Notes: generated by a model from the letters alone, not told the origin. 64,000 nucleotides of DNA from Denitrobacterium detoxificans (GCF_001643775.1 NZ_CP011402.1:248001-312000); one strand, 5' to 3'; counted from the stretch's first letter, positions 1-10,083 are shown. A program made the numbers and translations.

Positions 1-2
1 AG

Positions 3-3000
3 AGCCGCATCGAGCAGTACCGGGCGAAGCTGGTGGAGGTCACGGCCGCCCATTCGGCCCTGGGCCAGTTCGGCGCGAAGTGGACGGAGCTTGGCGAGAA
101 GATTTCTGGCGTAGGCTCCAAGGTGTCCTCATTCGGGGACACCTGGACGCGCACCGTGTCCCTCGGCCTGGTGGCTGCGGGTGCCGCCGCCGTCAAGACG
201 GCCGTGGACATGGACACCGCGCTCACGGGCGTCAAGAAGACGGTCGACGGCACCGAGGAACAGTACGAGCAGCTCAAGCAGGCCGCCATTGAGTTCTCGC
301 AGACGAATCCCGTATCAGCCGCGACCATCATGGACCTTGAGGCCCTGGGCGCGCAGCTCGGATACGGCATAGACGAGCTAGGCGAGTTCTCGCGCGTCGC
401 AAGTTCGCTCCAAATTTCGACCGACATGGACGCAGAGACGGCGGCCACCGAGATGGCCCAGTTCGCGAATATCACCAAAATGGCCCACGAGGAGTCGAGC
501 AACTACGCGAGCGCCATCGTCGAGCTGGGCAACAACATGGCCACGACCGAATCGAAGATCTCCGCCATGGCGCAGCGCACGGCCGCGGCTGGCACGCAGG
601 CGGGAATGACACAGGCCGAAATCCTCGGCTGGTCGGCGGCGATGTCATCTTTGGGCGTCGAAGCCGAGGCTGGCGGCACCGCATTTTCGCAGACCATCTC
701 AGAGATCGACAAGGTGGTGGCGACGGGCGGCGAATCGCTCGACGCCTACGCGAAGATGGCGGGGATGAGCGCGGAGGAATTCCAGCAGGCATGGGGCGAG
801 AACGCCACGGCGGCGTTCGAGAGCATGCTCGAGGGCATCGCCAACGGCGAGAACATGGCCAAGGCGCTCGAGGAGATCGACGTCAACGGCGTGCGCGCCT
901 CCGACGTGCTCAAGCGCATGGCCGGCAACACCGACCTGGTGAAGAGCGCGATCGACCACGCGAACAAGGGCTGGAGCGAGAACACCGCCCTATCCAAGGA
1001 GGTCGCGAACAGGAACGAGTCGCTTGCCGCCAAGTTCGAAATCCTGAAGAACAAGGTCGCGGCCGTCGCCGAGAAGTTCGGCGGCCCACTCGCCGATGCG
1101 CTGCTAGACGCCGTGGATGCGGCCGAGCCGCTGTTCCAGGCCATCGCCGATGGGGCGCAGGCGTTCAGCGAGATGGACGAGGAGCAGCAGCAGGCAATCA
1201 TCCGCACCGTGGCCCTCGTGGCCGCATTCGGCCCGCTGCTGTCCGCGCTGGGCCGCGTGACGACAGGCATCGGAAACGCGGTCTCCTCCATAGGCAATGC
1301 GGCGACGTGGTTGTCGAAGCTGAACGCGGCAAGCGCCGAGGGCACGAGCGGCATCGCCAAGCTAGCGGGCAAGGTCGGCCTATCGGCTGGCCAGTTCGGA
1401 CTCGCCGCTGGCGGTGCCACCATTCTGGCTGGCGCAATCGCGGCGTTCGCCGTGCCCATCGCCCAGGCGGCCGCCTCGAGCGACCGATTCGACAAGGCGC
1501 TGGGGAACATGAACTCGACCCTGGCGAACGGCATCTCGAGCGCCAATGGCGCAGCCGATGCCATTGGGCAGGTGGGCGATGCCGCCGATACAAGCTCGTC
1601 ATCCTTCGAGGGGACCATCGGCTTCCTCGACAGCCTCTCCGCTGGCATGGAGCGCCTGACCTCGGCGGCGAACGAGCGCTACACGAGCGCCCAGGGCGAG
1701 GTGGCGCTGCTCGACTCGTACGGCAAGACCATCGACGAGCTGGGCGGCAGGAGCGACCTCACCGAGACCGAGGTGGCGGAGCTGAACAACGCCATCGACC
1801 ACGTGAACCAGACATGCGGCACGAGCTACGAGCTCGACGAGCACTACAACGTCGTGGAGCACGTCGGCGACGCGTACGAGGACGCCGCGGGCAAGGTCGA
1901 CCTCTACATCCAGAAGCAGCAGGCGCTCATCAGGGCGCAGGCGTACGAGGGAACGCTATCCGACCTGTACAACCAGCAGATTGCCCAGCAGGATGCCGTC
2001 AAGCAGAAGACTGACGAGCTGACCGCTGCTCGTGCGAAGCTCACCGAGGTCACGAACACCACCTACGACTCCGACGAAGCCTGGGCCGCCGCCGTCAGGA
2101 CCCAGCAGGACGTGGTCGACGGCGCGCAGCGGAATCTGGACAGCGCCAACGCCGCGCTCGACGAGACGAACAGGCAGATCGAGCGCACCACGGGCCTGAT
2201 TGCCGATAACCAGGCGGCAGCCCAGGAGGGCGCGAGCGCGTGGGCCGTCTTCAAGGCGAACCTTCCAGACCTGGAAAGCGTCATGAACGAGGAGCAGTTC
2301 AACAAGCTCTCCGAGGCCATGTCCACGTTCGGGGTCTCCATGGACTCCCTGGGCGACCTCGACGCGAATCAGCTCAAGACGGTGTTCGACACGCTGTCCG
2401 AGGGGCCTGACGCGACCATCGGGGCACTGCGCGAGATGGGCGTGGAGGTCGACCTGTCGAAGCAGCAGATCGAGGGCCTGAACGCCGTGCAGATCGGCGA
2501 CAAGACCTACTGGGTCTCGGACAATGGCTCCGTCTACGACCAGCAGGGCCAGCTCGCAGAGCTGGGCGCCGTGGAAATCGAGGGCAAGCACTACTACGTC
2601 ACCTCCGACGGCACCATCTACGACGAGCGCGGCCAAATCGCAGGACTCAACAACAACGTGAGAGTCAACGACAAGATCTACCGCGTGAGCAACAACGGCA
2701 CCGTGTCCGCGGAATCGTCTTCGGTGAGCAACCTGTCGGGCAAGATCGACTCCATCCCCGACGGCAGCTACCGCATCACCGGCTCTGCCGACACCAGCCC
2801 CATCACGAACGTCCGCAACGCCCTGCAGGGCCTGACCGGCAAGGTCTGGAACTACACGGTCAAGGCCATCACGGGCAATGCCGCTGGCGGCATGATGCGC
2901 GGCGTGGCCTACCATGCCGCGGGCGGCTACATCGCGCACCGACCGACCGTGGTTGGGCGCACTGGCCCCATCACGCACATCGCGGGAGAGGCTGGCGACG

Positions 3001-3218
3001 AATGGGTCGAGCCGCACGCTGGCGGCATCGTGCCGCTGTCGAACACGCGCTACGTGCGCCCATTTGCCAGGGCAGTGGCGAGCGAGATGCAGATGCCGTC
3101 CGGCGGCGACACCAACGTGACCATGAACGTGACCGTCAGCGGCAACGTCGACCCAGAGACCTACGTGCGCAGCGCCATGCGCGCGGCTAACCGAATCAAG
3201 CGAAGCGAGGGAAGGTAG
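3..3218 (+). CDS. Phage tail tape measure protein (5' end cut by window)
   Basis: Sets tail length and helps DNA ejection in long-tailed phages. The reading frame is already open at base 3, before the GTG at 33, so the true start lies outside the window. The first 260 residues or so match the TP901-type tape measure core (the MDTALTGVKKT and ALGAQLGYG regions). A hydrophobic Ala/Gly-rich stretch follows at roughly residues 395-490, and a long helical, coiled-coil-like part covers about 540-730. Near residues 820-905 there are three tandem beta repeats of the type DGKxYxVSDNGSVYDxxG, which is unusual for this family. The C-terminus has Gly/Ala-rich tail-assembly sequence (AAGGYIAHRPTVVG). The next gene starts one base after the stop, so the two are probably translated together. 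Confidence 0.9.
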   Translation, partial: SRIEQYRAKLVEVTAAHSALGQFGAKWTELGEKISGVGSKVSSFGDTWTRTVSLGLVAAGAAAVKTAVDMDTALTGVKKTVDGTEEQYEQLKQAAIEFSQTNPVSAATIMDLEALGAQLGYGIDELGEFSRVASSLQISTDMDAETAATEMAQFANITKMAHEESSNYASAIVELGNNMATTESKISAMAQRTAAAGTQAGMTQAEILGWSAAMSSLGVEAEAGGTAFSQTISEIDKVVATGGESLDAYAKMAGMSAEEFQQAWGENATAAFESMLEGIANGENMAKALEEIDVNGVRASDVLKRMAGNTDLVKSAIDHANKGWSENTALSKEVANRNESLAAKFEILKNKVAAVAEKFGGPLADALLDAVDAAEPLFQAIADGAQAFSEMDEEQQQAIIRTVALVAAFGPLLSALGRVTTGIGNAVSSIGNAATWLSKLNAASAEGTSGIAKLAGKVGLSAGQFGLAAGGATILAGAIAAFAVPIAQAAASSDRFDKALGNMNSTLANGISSANGAADAIGQVGDAADTSSSSFEGTIGFLDSLSAGMERLTSAANERYTSAQGEVALLDSYGKTIDELGGRSDLTETEVAELNNAIDHVNQTCGTSYELDEHYNVVEHVGDAYEDAAGKVDLYIQKQQALIRAQAYEGTLSDLYNQQIAQQDAVKQKTDELTAARAKLTEVTNTTYDSDEAWAAAVRTQQDVVDGAQRNLDSANAALDETNRQIERTTGLIADNQAAAQEGASAWAVFKANLPDLESVMNEEQFNKLSEAMSTFGVSMDSLGDLDANQLKTVFDTLSEGPDATIGALREMGVEVDLSKQQIEGLNAVQIGDKTYWVSDNGSVYDQQGQLAELGAVEIEGKHYYVTSDGTIYDERGQIAGLNNNVRVNDKIYRVSNNGTVSAESSSVSNLSGKIDSIPDGSYRITGSADTSPITNVRNALQGLTGKVWNYTVKAITGNAAGGMMRGVAYHAAGGYIAHRPTVVGRTGPITHIAGEAGDEWVEPHAGGIVPLSNTRYVRPFARAVASEMQMPSGGDTNVTMNVTVSGNVDPETYVRSAMRAANRIKRSEGR

Positions 3219-3219
3219 C

Positions 3220-6200
3220 ATGGGCTACTACGAGCACGTCCTGACCCGCATCCTCGGGCCGAACTTCAAGTGCAGCTGGAAGGCGTCCTATTCCGGCAAT
3301 CCCAAGACCGTTTGGCAGTACCACACGAACGGCCACAACATCCGAGACGGGCGCGACACGGTCATCATCTGGAGTCCGAAGAAGGCCCAGAAGGCGCCAG
3401 CGTCGACGTCTGGCAGCGTAGGCTCGGACGCCCTGCCAAACACGGTCATCGACGGGAGCAAGTTCTGGCCGCACACCAATTGGGTCTGCCCGTCGGTCAA
3501 CATGCAGCTCGGCCTGGACGCCGTGGGACACTCGGTGGCCTGGTGGCGCGCGGAGACGCCTGCGGCTCCCGTCATCACGCTCACCCCGAGCGATTCGAAC
3601 AGAACGCAGACGTGGGAGATCGACTCCGACCCCAAGACGGTGAGGCAGAAGGACAACAACTACTGGACCCATTGCCGGTACTGGGCGCAGGTCGCCCAGC
3701 ACGGCGAGCGCTGGGCGGACGTTCCCGACTGGGCCACGACGGGCTGGACGCAGCAGTTCGAGCCCAGCGATTCGGAATCCAGCAGGACCTGGGCGCACAC
3801 CGCCGCGGACCCCGCGCCCGAGACGCCGTACGCCGTGCGCGTCGTGGCGCGCAACGAGGGGCCTGCTGGCGAGAGCGCCATCGCATACGGAGCCGAGCAC
3901 GTCTTCGCGCGGCCGAACCAGCCGACGCTTGCCGCCACCGTGAGGGACGGCAACAAGGTCACCCTCGCGGTGACCCCGAATTCGGACTGGTGGCATCCCG
4001 TCGACCACGTGACCGTGGAGCGGCAGGTCGCGCCCGTGCTCAACCCCGCGGGCAGCTGGTCGGAGGTCTACGACGAGGACGTCTCCACCGACAGCCTGCG
4101 CGCGTGCATCGACGCCGATGCGGACAGGCTGCAGGGCCTGGCAGAGGACGAGGCAGCATGGTACCGCGTTCGCGTGTGGCACGACTTCGAGGCCAACAGC
4201 GCCCAGGCGTACGCGGCGCGCGCCGTGCTCGTTGGCAAGCCGTCGGCCCCATCGGTTACTGCGGAGTACCAGGACGCCACGAACACCATCACGGCCGAGG
4301 TCGAGGTAAACAGCGAGATGTCGGTCGAGACGTGGCTGCGCGTCATGGCCGGCACCGACGTGGTGGTCGACTGGATGAAATGGTCGCCCACGTCGGAGAC
4401 GGCGGAGACCATCTGCGCGCCCGACGGCACGCCCATCGAATTCGACCCGACGCTGACATACCGCGTCCACGTGCAGAACCGCACGGTGGGCAAGACGCTC
4501 GCCAGCGGCGAGGTCGTAGACTATGGCGATGAGCTGCGAAGCGACGAGGCCACCAGCGGCCGCGTGTCCAGCGAATCCCAGGCGCAGGTCATCGGCGCGA
4601 GCCTGAGCGCCGTGACCATCGACTCCGTGACCCTCAACGCAGACGGCACGGGCGTAACCATCGCATACCACTGGGGCACCGACGACCTGGGCAACGTGGA
4701 GGTGACCGACATCGGCACCTCAATCGAGTGGACGGATGCATCGGGCGGGTGGATCTCCACCACGGAGCCCTCGCAGCACAAGGCGGCGGACGGTTCCGGC
4801 AAGTCGGGCATCGTCTCCGTCGACGGCTTGACCGAGGGCACCCTGTACCACATCAGGCTCCGTCGTTACGTGACGGTCGACTCGCAGGATGGCTATGGCC
4901 CAGAGGCGGAGGTGACCGTCGTGCCGCAGTCCACGCCCAGCCAGCCCGTGCTCACCGCGCCTGGCTCGGTCAAGGCTGGCGCTGGCATCGCCTACGCTTG
5001 GACCTTCGTCGACTCTGGCGATTCCGCCCAGACGGCCGCCGAGCTCATGGTGGGCGACGATGTCTATCCGATTTCCGGTGCGCAGGGCGCATACGTCCTG
5101 CAGACCAGCGAGTCGCAGGCTGGCGCCACCGTCTCCGCGCGTGTTCGCGTGAGCACCGGCGGAGGCTGGTCCGAATGGTCGGACGCGCGCTCCACGTCAA
5201 TCGCCGCCCCGCCGACGTGCACGGCGGCCCTGACGGGCGCAATCGTGACCACTGCCACGACGACGCAAGAATTCGAGGGGGACGGCGAGGCCGCGTCCTT
5301 CGAGCTCGCCTGCCCGGTCATCTCCGTGACCTCCGTCACGGTCGACGGCGCGGCTGCCACCTGGACGCTGTCCGACCAGGTGGTCACGCTCGCCACGGCT
5401 CCCGCCGATGGGGCCGTCGTGGCAATCGAATACGAGCATGCGCCCAGCGCCCATGGCGGCGCCATCCTCTCCGCAATGCCCCTGTCGCTCGACCTGGGCG
5501 GCACGGGCGACCTCTGGCGCGTGAGCGTCACCTGCGCGCATCAGGCGCGGCAGGTCGAGCCAGGAGGCTCCACGACGCACGCGCAGGGGGATGCCATCGC
5601 CCACATCGAGATGGGCGGCTCTGGCGTCGTGCCGTGCCAGCCCATCATGGGCGGCGGCTACGACGTGGAGGTCGTCTGCGTGGACACCGCGACGGGGCTC
5701 GAGAGCGAGCCCGTGACGCTGGGGTTCGCGGCCATGTGGGCCAGCCCCGCGGTCGCCCCGACCGCCACCGTCGAGATAGTCGACGGCCAGGCCGTCATCA
5801 CGCCCGCGAGCTCATCGCATGCGGAGGGCGAGACGTGCAGGATCTGGCGCCACACGGCAGACGGCGCGGCGCTGTGCCGCGAGGATGCCGAATGGGGCCT
5901 TCCCTACGTTGACAGGGTGCCGCCCTACGGCGATGCCTGCGCCTACGTCGTCGAGGCCGTCACGGCGGACGGTGACCATGCGTGGTCCGACGTGGCCTAC
6001 GAGCTGCCTGGTGCGCAGGTGACCATCGACTGGGCCACGGGCTCCGTCGAGCTGCCATACAACGTGGAGCTGCGCAGCAATTGGGAGAAGGGCTTCGAGC
6101 GACGCGAGCACATGGACGGCTCGCGCACGGGATTCTGGCTGCGCGGGTATGACCGAGATTACACGGTCTCGGTCGACGTGGTGCGCAGCGACGCGGCCAC

Positions 6201-6402
6201 GCTCGCCGCGCTCTCCGAGCTGGCGCGCCACGACGGAATCTGCTTCGTGCGCGCCCGTGGCTGCGTGGCGTTCCCCGCGCAGGTGGACGTATCCATGTCC
6301 ACCTCTTTTGACAAGATGGCGGTGCCGGTCGACCTCTCCATCTCGGAGGTGGACGACGACGGCACCTGGACGCTTACCGCCGAAAGCGAGGAGGTGGTCT
6401 GA
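3220..6402 (+). CDS. Large phage tail protein with fibronectin-III-like domains
   Basis: A 1060-residue protein directly after the tape measure gene, where distal-tail or baseplate-hub proteins usually lie. The N-terminus (MGYYEHVLTRILGPNF) does not match a family I recognise. The middle is a chain of beta-sandwich segments typical of Fn3 repeats, with phrases such as YAVRVVARNEGPAG, YRVRVWHDF and YHIRLRRYVTVDS at roughly regular spacing (about residues 130-700). The last 110 residues (from about NVELRSNWEKGF) look like a separate tail-tip domain. The start is an ATG two bases after the preceding stop, and the stop overlaps the next ATG (ATGA-type coupling). Most likely a structural tail protein that contacts the cell surface. 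The precise position in the tail is inferred. Confidence 0.8.
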   Translation: MGYYEHVLTRILGPNFKCSWKASYSGNPKTVWQYHTNGHNIRDGRDTVIIWSPKKAQKAPASTSGSVGSDALPNTVIDGSKFWPHTNWVCPSVNMQLGLDAVGHSVAWWRAETPAAPVITLTPSDSNRTQTWEIDSDPKTVRQKDNNYWTHCRYWAQVAQHGERWADVPDWATTGWTQQFEPSDSESSRTWAHTAADPAPETPYAVRVVARNEGPAGESAIAYGAEHVFARPNQPTLAATVRDGNKVTLAVTPNSDWWHPVDHVTVERQVAPVLNPAGSWSEVYDEDVSTDSLRACIDADADRLQGLAEDEAAWYRVRVWHDFEANSAQAYAARAVLVGKPSAPSVTAEYQDATNTITAEVEVNSEMSVETWLRVMAGTDVVVDWMKWSPTSETAETICAPDGTPIEFDPTLTYRVHVQNRTVGKTLASGEVVDYGDELRSDEATSGRVSSESQAQVIGASLSAVTIDSVTLNADGTGVTIAYHWGTDDLGNVEVTDIGTSIEWTDASGGWISTTEPSQHKAADGSGKSGIVSVDGLTEGTLYHIRLRRYVTVDSQDGYGPEAEVTVVPQSTPSQPVLTAPGSVKAGAGIAYAWTFVDSGDSAQTAAELMVGDDVYPISGAQGAYVLQTSESQAGATVSARVRVSTGGGWSEWSDARSTSIAAPPTCTAALTGAIVTTATTTQEFEGDGEAASFELACPVISVTSVTVDGAAATWTLSDQVVTLATAPADGAVVAIEYEHAPSAHGGAILSAMPLSLDLGGTGDLWRVSVTCAHQARQVEPGGSTTHAQGDAIAHIEMGGSGVVPCQPIMGGGYDVEVVCVDTATGLESEPVTLGFAAMWASPAVAPTATVEIVDGQAVITPASSSHAEGETCRIWRHTADGAALCREDAEWGLPYVDRVPPYGDACAYVVEAVTADGDHAWSDVAYELPGAQVTIDWATGSVELPYNVELRSNWEKGFERREHMDGSRTGFWLRGYDRDYTVSVDVVRSDAATLAALSELARHDGICFVRARGCVAFPAQVDVSMSTSFDKMAVPVDLSISEVDDDGTWTLTAESEEVV

Positions 6403-7403
6403 TGGACTGGGCCGCAGGCTATGCCTCCGCATTCCGCCTGATGTCCGTCGACCACGTCACGTGGGCCGATGCTGGGCAGGTGGCGGGGCTGTCGGGCCTA
6501 TCCGCTGCCGCATCCGTCGACGGCGATGCCCCCGCCATCGACTCCGCCGATGCCACGCTCGACCGCTCGCTCGGCGGCGATGGCTACGTGCGCGCCTGGA
6601 TGGATGCGGAGCAGGACGGCGAGGTCGTGCGCGTGGGCATCGGCACGTACCTGGCGCAGGCCAACATGGCCGACGGCGAGCCGACCGAGACGGCCCGCGT
6701 GGAGCTGTACTCGGTATTGCAGCCGGCGGCCGAGCGGCTGCTTGCGGCTGGCTGGTACGCGCCAGCTGGCTCGCATGGCCCCACGGTCGCGGGCGAGCTG
6801 CTGGCCGCCGCGCTCGACGCCCCCGTGAGCGTGTCGAGCGGTGAGGGCGGCGAGCTGGCCGAGAACATGGTGAGCGCCGGCGAGAGCTACCTGTCCATGG
6901 CCTGGGCGCTCTGCGGGGATGCTTGGGAGATCGTGACGGATGGGCTGGGCAACGCGACCGTGAGGCCGCGCCCCACGTCCGCGACGCCCATCCCAGAGCG
7001 CTCCATCATCGGCGGTGGCATCTCGACCAGCTGGGACCTCGCGGGCGTGCCGAACGTGGTCATCGCGACCGACGGCACGACGACCGCCGAGGCCGTCAAC
7101 GACGACCCGGCGAGCCCCACGTCCACGGTCTCGCGCGGCCGTCGCATCGAGGCAAGCGCCTCGGGCACGCGCCTGGCCGACGAGACGCTGCAGGCGTTCG
7201 CCGAGCGCAGCTTGAAGGAGATGTCGACGGCCGCCGAGACGGCCGAATACGAGCGGGAATGGGTCGATGGCGTGCGCGTGGGCAGCCGCGTGACGCTGCC
7301 GGGCCACGAGGGCTCATGGCGCGTCGTGGCGCAGCAGGTGAGCACGGGATGCGGCGCGACGGTCCAGGAGACGGCGACGAGGGAGATGACCACATATGCT
7401 TAG
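6402..7403 (+). CDS. Phage tail/baseplate protein
   Basis: A 333-residue protein whose ATG overlaps the stop of the upstream tail gene. It begins MDWAAGYASAFRLMSV, with a short duplicated-looking beta region, and continues with segments such as VGIGTYLAQANMADGEPTE and VELYSVLQPAAERLL. These resemble baseplate-hub or minor tail proteins that read as two or three beta barrels. No enzyme motif is visible. The 3' end overlaps the start of the tail fibre gene by 8 bp. Position between the Fn3-like tail protein and the tail fibre supports a baseplate role, but no specific family is certain. Confidence 0.65.
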   Translation: MDWAAGYASAFRLMSVDHVTWADAGQVAGLSGLSAAASVDGDAPAIDSADATLDRSLGGDGYVRAWMDAEQDGEVVRVGIGTYLAQANMADGEPTETARVELYSVLQPAAERLLAAGWYAPAGSHGPTVAGELLAAALDAPVSVSSGEGGELAENMVSAGESYLSMAWALCGDAWEIVTDGLGNATVRPRPTSATPIPERSIIGGGISTSWDLAGVPNVVIATDGTTTAEAVNDDPASPTSTVSRGRRIEASASGTRLADETLQAFAERSLKEMSTAAETAEYEREWVDGVRVGSRVTLPGHEGSWRVVAQQVSTGCGATVQETATREMTTYA

Positions 7404-9147
7404 CGTGACGGAGCTTCGCGGCATGCTCGGCTCTGGCGGCCAGGCCGCCACGGGCGCCGGCACGTTCTCAGCCGTCGTCACCCGCGTGGACGCGGATGGC
7501 ACCACGTGGTGCCAGGTCGATGGCTCGTCAACGCCCACGCCGTGCGCCACCGACATGGCGTGCTCCGTGGGCGACGTGGTGACCGTTCGCATCGCGGACC
7601 ATCGTGCAACGGTGACCGGCAACGCGACCAGCCCCGCAACCGACGACAGCGCCGCCAATGCCGCGCAAGCCAGCGCCGAGGTGGCCCAGGGCACGGCCAA
7701 GGCCGCGGGAAGCGACGCGAGCGTCGCGCGCCGTGCCGCGAGCGCTGCGGCAAGGCAGGCAAGCGCCGCGAATGCGGCAGCCTCCGAGGCCAGCGCCCTG
7801 GCAAGCGCCACGAACCAGCACTTCTGGCAGGATTCGGACGGCGCGAGCGTGACCGAGCAGCCGCAGGATGAGTACGCGCAGCAGCCCACGGGCTGGCGCA
7901 AGCTGCTCAAGTCCACGGGCGAGCTGCTGACGCATGCGGTAAACGGAGCCGAGCGCATCTTTCGAAGCGACACGGCAAGCGGCACATTGTTCTACGATGG
8001 GGAATGCACGCCCGACGCGAGCGATCTGGAAGACCACGTGCTGGCGGCGTTTACGAGCGGCGAGGTACAGGTCGGCGCCAGCGTTTATCCGCATATGAAG
8101 CTCACCCCATCGGGTTTTCAACTGTATGACCGAGGAGACGTGCCATACGTTTCACTAAACGGCACAGAGACGGATGCATCGCTAAAGGAGACTCACGCTC
8201 ATTTCTTCGTCGAGGATGCTTCAAAGACGGAGTACGGGCTGCCGTCGTACTGTGCATCGGTAATCGCCGTTAGGAAGCAGATTACCAGCACGACGTTCGA
8301 GGACCTCGAATACACCTTATCAGGCAATCGCATTATCGTGCTCGCTGAGCCGCTTGCGTACGGAACTGTATTCCACGTTGACTACTACACCTCAGAGCTG
8401 GTTCGGGAATATTCCATCGGAGTTCGATCATCCTCGGGCGTCGTCGGGCAAGGCAGCGTAGTCATCGCAGATGGTGGCACGGCGAGCGGGTACCGCTCCG
8501 TGGCTCTTGCAGGCGCCACGGCGGGTGGCTGGTGCTCAGTGGGCGAGTCAAGAGGGGTGGCAGAGGGCGAATATTCCCACGCGGAAGGATTGCAAACGAA
8601 CGCCATCGGCGCATATTCCCATGCCGAGGGAATGGGCGATGGAGATTGGCTTCCGGCGAATGAGGCCAAGGGCACAGCCTCGCATGTTGAGGGTTTTGGC
8701 AATACCGCTACGGGCTTCGCTTCTCATGCGGAAGGGCAAGGGAATTGCGCAAGAGGCGACGGAAGCCACGCAGAAGGCGGCGCCTATCTACCCAATTGGT
8801 CTGGGATCCAAGTGGGGCCAGCAGGAACGGAAGCTAATGGCGACGGCTCGCATGCCGAGGGCGTAGGGACCATCGCATCTTCGTTCGCACAGCACGTCGA
8901 GGGCTCATACAACATCGAGGACGCGAACAACGTCTATGCGCATATCGTCGGCAATGGGTGGGTCGTTGGCGATTCGAGCACCAAACGCTCGAACTGCTAC
9001 GCCCTCAAATGGGATGGCACGCAAGAGGTGAACGGCAGCACCGACCTCCCCATCTTCAAGTACGCGACGCTGCCAGCGGAATCCTCGCTCCCGCTCAAGC
9101 CATGCATCGTCGTGCTGACCACGGGCGAAGTCTACCTGGCCACGTAA
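7396..9147 (+). CDS. Phage tail fibre with SHAEG repeats
   Basis: A 583-residue protein. Residues 1-75 form a small beta domain, and about 75-140 is an Ala-rich, heptad-like stretch that probably forms a trimeric coiled coil. The centre is a mixed domain. Residues of roughly 390-505 contain seven copies of a S-H-A/V-E-G motif (YSHAEG, ASHVEG, GSHAEG and variants), a repeat often seen in phage fibres and in trimeric-adhesin head regions. The C-terminal 80 residues are globular. Bases 7396-8090 are clearly richer in GC than 8090-8900, so the distal half may come from another source, as is common for host-recognition domains. It overlaps the upstream gene by 8 bp. Likely role: binding of the host surface. 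Confidence 0.78.
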   Translation: MLSVTELRGMLGSGGQAATGAGTFSAVVTRVDADGTTWCQVDGSSTPTPCATDMACSVGDVVTVRIADHRATVTGNATSPATDDSAANAAQASAEVAQGTAKAAGSDASVARRAASAAARQASAANAAASEASALASATNQHFWQDSDGASVTEQPQDEYAQQPTGWRKLLKSTGELLTHAVNGAERIFRSDTASGTLFYDGECTPDASDLEDHVLAAFTSGEVQVGASVYPHMKLTPSGFQLYDRGDVPYVSLNGTETDASLKETHAHFFVEDASKTEYGLPSYCASVIAVRKQITSTTFEDLEYTLSGNRIIVLAEPLAYGTVFHVDYYTSELVREYSIGVRSSSGVVGQGSVVIADGGTASGYRSVALAGATAGGWCSVGESRGVAEGEYSHAEGLQTNAIGAYSHAEGMGDGDWLPANEAKGTASHVEGFGNTATGFASHAEGQGNCARGDGSHAEGGAYLPNWSGIQVGPAGTEANGDGSHAEGVGTIASSFAQHVEGSYNIEDANNVYAHIVGNGWVVGDSSTKRSNCYALKWDGTQEVNGSTDLPIFKYATLPAESSLPLKPCIVVLTTGEVYLAT

Positions 9148-9202
9148 AGCAAACGCTTTACCCGCACCCGCAAAGCAAAAAACCGCAAACAGAGAGGGAC
9201 AT

Positions 9203-9499
9203 ATGCAAACGAGAACGTACGCGAGCGAGCCGCCGAAGGCGCAGCGCGCTGGCATGACGGTCTACCTGCTCGATGCCATCGAGCAGACGGACGACGGATG
9301 GACGGCCAACGTCTACGAGCTAAACATGCAGACCGTGCTCACCATGGACGAGATTCTGGCCGACTTCGATGCGCTGCTCGCCAAGGCGAAGCGCGCGGAG
9401 ATGACGGTCGAGGAGCGCATGGCCGCCGACCTGGCCGCCATCCAGTCGCAAGTTGAGTACACGGCCATCATGACGGACACGGCGCTAGGAGGTGACTAG
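9203..9499 (+). CDS. Hypothetical phage protein
   Basis: A 98-residue protein starting at ATG 9203 after an AGAGAGGGAC ribosome-binding region. I do not recognise a family. The first half is compatible with a small beta fold (GMTVYLLDAIEQTDDGW) and the second is helical and acidic. It sits between the tail fibre and the XkdX-like gene, where Gram-positive phages often have small tail-associated proteins. The 3' end contains the ribosome-binding site of the next gene. Confidence 0.6.
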   Translation: MQTRTYASEPPKAQRAGMTVYLLDAIEQTDDGWTANVYELNMQTVLTMDEILADFDALLAKAKRAEMTVEERMAADLAAIQSQVEYTAIMTDTALGGD

Positions 9500-9501
9500 C
9501 C

Positions 9502-9648
9502 ATGGACGTTTTGGCAACGGCGCGCAAGTGGTACCAGGCTGGACGGTGGTCGAAGGCCGACCTCGAGCGCCTGGTTAAAGCTGGCAAGCTCACCCAGGAA
9601 GAATTCGAGTCCATCGTCGCGGAGGTAGACGGTGAGCCGGGGAACTAA
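9502..9648 (+). CDS. XkdX-like small phage protein
   Basis: A 48-residue ORF beginning MDVLATARKWYQAGRW, followed by helices and the phrase AGKLTQEEFESIVAE. This is the pattern of the XkdX family: an aromatic N-terminal helix, then a G-x-I/L-T-x-E-E-F/Y motif. XkdX genes lie just before holin and lysin genes in many Firmicutes and actinobacterial phages, as here. The start is supported by a strong AGGAGG at 9487-9492. The 3' end overlaps the next gene by 17 bp. The function of the family is unknown. Confidence 0.75.
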   Translation: MDVLATARKWYQAGRWSKADLERLVKAGKLTQEEFESIVAEVDGEPGN

Positions 9649-10081
9649 GACCGCAGTCGCCGCGCTCGCCGTGTTCGGCGCGACCATGATCCTGCTCGTA
9701 TCCATTGGTGGCAACCCGATGGAGGGCGAGTACCTGCAGAAGATAGCCATTGCCATCGCTCCGACGGCGGTGACGCTCTGCGGTGGGTGGATCGCCCAAA
9801 TCACCAAGAAGATGGAGGAAGAGGAGCGCAGGCGAGACGAGAGGGCGGCCGAAGAGGCGGAGAAGCGCGAGGCCGAGCGCATGGCGCTGCGCGCCCTCCT
9901 GCGCAACGAGCTCGTGCGGATGCACCGCGAGTGGGTGGAGACCAAGGGCTACATCACGCTAGAGGCGCTTGAATACGCCCGACAGACATACGAGGCCTAC
10001 CACGCCATCGGTGGCAACGGCACGGGCACCAAGCTCTTCGAAGACATGGAAGCACTGCAAATCAAGGAAGAAAGGAACTAG
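9632..10081 (+). CDS. Membrane protein with coiled coil, lysis-module associated
   Basis: A 149-residue protein with GTG start at 9632, inside the XkdX-like gene. Two hydrophobic segments (about residues 7-25 and 38-56) are followed by a charged helix rich in Glu/Arg (about 58-95), probably a cytoplasmic coiled coil. It precedes the holin by 2 bp. It could be a holin-like or spanin-like accessory protein, but no family is clear. A membrane role next to the holin and endolysin is inferred from position and topology only. Confidence 0.6.
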   Translation: MSRGTKTAVAALAVFGATMILLVSIGGNPMEGEYLQKIAIAIAPTAVTLCGGWIAQITKKMEEEERRRDERAAEEAEKREAERMALRALLRNELVRMHREWVETKGYITLEALEYARQTYEAYHAIGGNGTGTKLFEDMEALQIKEERN

Positions 10082-10083
10082 CC

